Under the pieces are notes generated by a model. That model was given only the letters and a program-made list of their open reading frames with translations. It was not told the DNA's origin and made no database searches. Of a stretch of 25,259 bases of DNA, positions 22,604 to 25,259 are shown piece after piece. The position numbers and the translations under genes are program-made. This DNA is from JAYEJW01 sp034716535 (GTDB lineage Bacteria; Pseudomonadota; Gammaproteobacteria; Chromatiales; Chromatiaceae): the NCBI GenBank assembly GCA_034716535.1, contig JAYEJW010000560.1, positions 1 through 25,259 of the forward strand. Reading direction: 5' to 3'. Positions within the stretch are counted from its first letter, which is position 1. Each line of letters begins with the position of its first letter.

Positions 22604-23965
22604 TCAGAGGATCACGCGAATCCTCGCGCCTCCCAGGTCACTGTCAGATAACTCCAGCGACCCGGCGTATGCCTCTTCGACCATCTCGCGGACGACGGCC
22701 AGTCCCAGGCCCTGCCCCGGAACCAGCCGATCGGTGCGTACCCCGCGCTCGAGCACCGCGCGGCGATCCGGTTCGGGGATGCCGGGACCGTCGTCCTCTA
22801 TCTCGATGAGCAGCTGGCTGCGACGCCCCCGTGGGTCTGGAGCGGTTCGGGCACGGACCCGTACGCGCTCGCGGCACCACTTGTAGGCATTGTCCAGTAG
22901 GTTGCCAAGGATCTCGGTCAGATCTCCTTCGTCGCCGGCAAAAACGGCGTCGTCCGCGATCTCCACCTCGAGCTCGACCCTCTTCTCGGCATAGACTTTG
23001 GCCAACGAGCGGCCGATGCGGGCGAGAATCGCGTCCGGGTGTACCGTCGAGGACAACCCTGAACGTCCCGCCGCGGCGCCCCGCTGCAGGTGGTAGTCGA
23101 TCGCCTGGTCCATTCGCTCGACCTGGTCCATGATCGATCCACGTTGAGCCCTCGCCGCCTCCTCGCCGGCAACCGAGCGCAGTACCGCCAGCGGAGTCTT
23201 CAGGGAGTGTGCAAGGTCCGCCAGCGAGTCGCGGTAGCGCTGTAGGCGGCTAGCGCCGCTCTCCAACAAGGCATTGAGGTTTTGGGTCAAGTGCAGCAGC
23301 TCCTTCGGGTAGTTGCCGCCGAGCCGTCCACGCTGCCCCTGCTCGATTTCTCTGATCTCCCTTGCCGCCCTCCGAAGTGGGGCGAGCCCCCAGTGCAGAG
23401 CGGCGGCTTGTGCGATCAGCAGGACCGCGGCGGCCGCAACCAGCCAGGTCCACAGGGTGCGCCGGAACGCACGGATCTGAGCGTCCGCTTGCCGGCCCGC
23501 TTGAGCGACCCTGAAAACCAGCTCCCGCTCCCCCCCGCCGGTGAGCTCCCAGGTGACCAGGTGGGACAGGGCAAAATACTTCCGGTTGCCGGTCTCCGAG
23601 ACGAGGGAGTAGACCGGTTCACCGCTTATTCGGGCGGCCGGGTAGGGAATATCGCGCCCGAGACTCGAGTCGGATCGCCACAGGATCTTTCCTTCGGTAT
23701 CGGCCACCGTCGCGTAGAGGCCGGAGGTTGGAGAAGAGAGTCTCGGCTCGGAGAGGGTATCCGGCATGCGGAGCTCGCCGTCCTCGTCGACGTCCGCGGC
23801 GCCGAGCATCAGGTAGACCTGGACCTGCAGGTTCTCGCGTATGCCCTCTTCGACACTCTGGCGGAAGGCGCCGTCCAAGACGATTCCCGTCAGACCGAAG
23901 AACCCCGCAAGGACGGCCACTGCGACCGCGGCCAGCCGCCCGCTTAGAGAAGGGGCGCGGTGCAC
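22604..23965 (-). CDS. PhoQ-like sensor histidine kinase
   Basis: A 453-residue membrane kinase. There are membrane helices at about 10-30 and 165-190 flanking a periplasmic sensor domain with acidic stretches (ADVDEDGEL), then a HAMP-like linker (APLRRAAREIREIEQG). The phosphorylated His is residue 253 in ADLAHSLKTPLAVL. The catalytic domain has N-box EILGNLLDNAYKWC, G1 DDGPGIP and G2 GQGLGLAVVREM. The H-box with SLKTPL and the acidic sensor fit PhoQ. It begins with GTG 23965, three bases after the response-regulator stop, so the pair is one operon. The ligand (divalent cation, peptide or metal) is not known. Confidence 0.93.
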   Translation of the reverse strand: MHRAPSLSGRLAAVAVAVLAGFFGLTGIVLDGAFRQSVEEGIRENLQVQVYLMLGAADVDEDGELRMPDTLSEPRLSSPTSGLYATVADTEGKILWRSDSSLGRDIPYPAARISGEPVYSLVSETGNRKYFALSHLVTWELTGGGERELVFRVAQAGRQADAQIRAFRRTLWTWLVAAAAVLLIAQAAALHWGLAPLRRAAREIREIEQGQRGRLGGNYPKELLHLTQNLNALLESGASRLQRYRDSLADLAHSLKTPLAVLRSVAGEEAARAQRGSIMDQVERMDQAIDYHLQRGAAAGRSGLSSTVHPDAILARIGRSLAKVYAEKRVELEVEIADDAVFAGDEGDLTEILGNLLDNAYKWCRERVRVRARTAPDPRGRRSQLLIEIEDDGPGIPEPDRRAVLERGVRTDRLVPGQGLGLAVVREMVEEAYAGSLELSDSDLGGARIRVIL

Positions 23966-23968
23966 CGC

Positions 23969-24655
23969 CTATCCGTCCTCCTGCCTGTCGCCGCGCACGC
24001 GGTAACCACGGCCGCGCAATGTCTCGATGGGGTCGAGCGTCCGATCGGGGTCGAGCTTGCGCCGCAGGCGGGTGAGCAGGACTTCGAGGACGTTGCTGTC
24101 GCGATCCGCTTCTTCCTCATAGAGGTGCTCCGCCAGCTCCGTCTTGGACACCACCTCGCCGGCGTGCAACACCAAGTACTCGAGCAGCTTGTACTCGTAG
24201 GCGGTGAGCGGCACCTGCCGGCCCGCCACGGTCACGGTCTGGGGTCCGGTGTCGACCTCGATCTCGCCCACCTGGAGCACCGAGCGCGACCAGCCTGCAG
24301 CGCGGCGTACCAGAGCCCTGAGACGCGCCACCACCTCCTCGATGTGGAACGGCTTGACCAGATAGTCGTCCGCACCCGCCTCAAGGCCATCGACCTTTTC
24401 CTGCCACCGGCTCCGCGCGGTCAGAATCAATACCGGGAACGCACGCCCGGCGGCGCGCCATCGGCGTAGTATCTCCAGTCCCGAGAGGCCGGGTAGGCCG
24501 AGATCCAGGACGACGACATCGATCGGGTACTCGTTGCCCAGATAGAGGGCCTCATGCCCCTCTCCGGTCTCGTCGACCGCGTGCCCGCGCTCTCGCAGCT
24601 CGCGGACGATCTGCGCGCGCAGCGGGGCCTCGTCCTCAACGACCAAGATTCTCAT
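23969..24655 (-). CDS. OmpR/PhoP-family response regulator
   Basis: A 228-residue regulator: receiver domain with acidic pocket VEDE (residues 6-9), phosphoacceptor Asp 51 in VVVLDLGLPG and Lys 101 in LVKPFH, then a winged-helix DNA-binding domain (LTAYEYKLLEYLVLHAGEVV, ELAEHLYEEEADRDSNVLEVLLTRLRRKL, IETLRGRGYRV). The EADRDSNVLEV segment is typical of PhoP-type regulators. The ATG at 24655 follows the PepSY gene. It should bind direct repeats with a 5-base spacer; two such repeats are found at 25134-25150 and 25191-25207. Confidence 0.94.
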   Translation of the reverse strand: MRILVVEDEAPLRAQIVRELRERGHAVDETGEGHEALYLGNEYPIDVVVLDLGLPGLSGLEILRRWRAAGRAFPVLILTARSRWQEKVDGLEAGADDYLVKPFHIEEVVARLRALVRRAAGWSRSVLQVGEIEVDTGPQTVTVAGRQVPLTAYEYKLLEYLVLHAGEVVSKTELAEHLYEEEADRDSNVLEVLLTRLRRKLDPDRTLDPIETLRGRGYRVRGDRQEDG

Positions 24656-24683
24656 GGGCGTGCCGACTGCCGGTGATCGCTTC

Positions 24684-24983
24684 TCAATCTAGGAGGGCGC
24701 CGCTGCGGGCGTCGACCTCGATGGTTCTCACTCGCTTGCCGTCGAGGAGCACCTTGACCCGATACCGGGGTGCTCCTTTGCGCTTCAGGCTGATATTGAG
24801 CACACGTCCACCCGTTGCCGATCGGGCAACCGCCGCCGCCCGGTCGCTCGAGATGAGCCCTGACTGCTCCATAGACCTTCCGGGCCGATTCCCGCCTCGA
24901 CTCGCTGCTTCCTGCATGGGTAAAAAGCCACCGGCAAGCAGGATCACGCCGGCCGCTAGTGTCCCGAGTTTTCCGATCTTCAT
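24684..24983 (-). CDS. Exported PepSY-domain protein
   Basis: A 99-residue protein with a signal peptide (KIGKLGTLAAGVILLAGG, then a PMQEA cleavage area) and one PepSY domain in the C-terminal half: SSDRAAAVARSATGGRVLNI, then RYRVKVLLDGKRVRTIEVDARSG. PepSY modules in this position, first gene of a PhoPQ-like operon, are thought to modulate periplasmic proteases or the sensor kinase. I chose ATG 24983 because it opens the signal peptide; ATG 25019 would add 12 basic residues. The response regulator begins 28 bases downstream. Confidence 0.85.
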   Translation of the reverse strand: MKIGKLGTLAAGVILLAGGFLPMQEAASRGGNRPGRSMEQSGLISSDRAAAVARSATGGRVLNISLKRKGAPRYRVKVLLDGKRVRTIEVDARSGALLD

Positions 24984-25133
24984 CCGCCGTCGTCCAAGTC
25001 GCCGCGTTGATCTTCCCATGTCGGTGGGAGCGCCCCCGCATGGTTGCCATTATAGGTGAAGCTTCCACCCCCTCCTTCGCGCCGCAAGGTCCGTTCCTCG
25101 CGCCCCTTGCATCGAGACCATAGCCGAAGCCGG

Positions 25134-25150
25134 ATGAACCGCAACTGAAC
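25134..25150 (-). promoter_or_regulatory. PhoP-like direct repeat facing the PepSY-RR-HK operon
   Basis: On the minus strand the sequence is GTTCAG, five bases, GTTCAT. On that strand a TATGGT hexamer at 25117-25122 starts 11 bases further downstream, the spacing seen between PhoP boxes and -10 elements. This suggests autoregulation of the operon whose first ATG is at 24983 or 25019. Confidence 0.6.
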
Positions 25151-25190
25151 GTCCATCAAGGAAAGAAAGTGGAAAACCCCTTTGGCGCTC

Positions 25191-25207
25191 GTTCAGCCTG
25201 CGTTAAG
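25191..25207 (+). promoter_or_regulatory. PhoP-like direct repeat facing the gene at the right edge
   Basis: The plus strand has GTTCAG, five bases, GTTAAG, the same half-site spacing as the repeat at 25134-25150 but in the opposite direction. A TATAGG hexamer at 25222-25227 (14 bases later) or CAGTAT at 25219-25224 (11 bases later) could be the -10 of the gene that starts at 25257. Confidence 0.55.
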
Positions 25208-25246
25208 ACAGGTTGGGTCAGTATAGGTGTCACGAGGGGTCACAAT

Positions 25247-25259
25247 AGGAGAAACGATG
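25247..25259 (+). other. Ribosome site and start codon of a gene leaving the window
   Basis: AGGAG at 25247-25251 is followed after five bases by the ATG at 25257-25259, the last codon of the window. This is a strong translation start, divergent from the PepSY-RR-HK operon and downstream of the PhoP-like repeat, so it is probably a regulated target. Nothing of the product can be read. Confidence 0.55.

Noticed and set aside
1..25259. CRISPR arrays, insertion sequences or phage genes
   Set aside because: No regularly spaced repeats, transposase, integrase or structural phage motifs are present in any translated gene.

Overview
The window reads as a chromosomal accessory region of a GC-rich, Gram-negative, probably diazotrophic proteobacterium (I lean towards a gammaproteobacterium, but nothing here fixes the taxon). 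The reasons are a Sec-dependent 442-residue porin, Tat and lipoprotein signals, a NifQ molybdenum-insertion protein, two NosL-type copper proteins, a CopA-type Cu(I) ATPase and a PhoPQ-like two-component system. Apart from one DUF302 gene and a start codon at the right edge, every gene is on the minus strand, so operons are read from high to low coordinates.

Positions 1-5897 look like a piece of a defence island. Reading down, there is a Phd/YefM antitoxin, a RelE/ParE toxin, a 37-codon remnant that resembles the N-terminus of a much larger protein, a 962-residue SNF2-type helicase, a 60-residue helical protein, and an SMC/Rad50-like ATPase with a CPLC zinc hook that runs off the left edge. 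Helicase, small protein and ATPase are joined by 4-bp stop/start overlaps and look like one machine. The ATPase part is visibly less GC-rich than the rest of the window.

Positions 6188-12253 are a nine-gene copper or redox maturation operon: membrane-anchored small protein, FtsX-like permease, LolD-like ATPase, eight-helix membrane protein with a His/Cys motif, TlpA-type thioredoxin lipoprotein, TauE/SafE-like membrane protein, Tat-exported NosL, Sec-exported NosL and a FeoC-like Fe-S/winged-helix protein.

Positions 12388-17112 are a second metal operon: a stand-alone metal-binding domain of the kind usually fused to CcoI/FixI ATPases, a His/Ala-rich membrane protein, an HMA2-like protein, a CopA-type ATPase with a Phe in its HP motif, and a second TauE/SafE paralogue. 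Together the two operons suggest Cu(I) export by the ATPase into the periplasm and its handling there by NosL, TlpA and the ABC machinery, perhaps for a copper oxidase or N2O reductase encoded elsewhere.

Positions 17265-22437 hold nifQ with a one-helix small protein, the porin, an orphan CbiO-type ATPase with a two-helix membrane partner, DUF302, and a small exported protein with two CCWD motifs. DUF302 and the CCWD gene converge on a 13-bp perfect hairpin terminator. Positions 22604-24983 are a PepSY-response regulator-histidine kinase operon. Its upstream region contains two oppositely oriented PhoP-like direct repeats, one facing the operon and one facing the next gene, whose ATG is at the right edge.

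All family assignments come from reading motifs by eye; no database search was possible.
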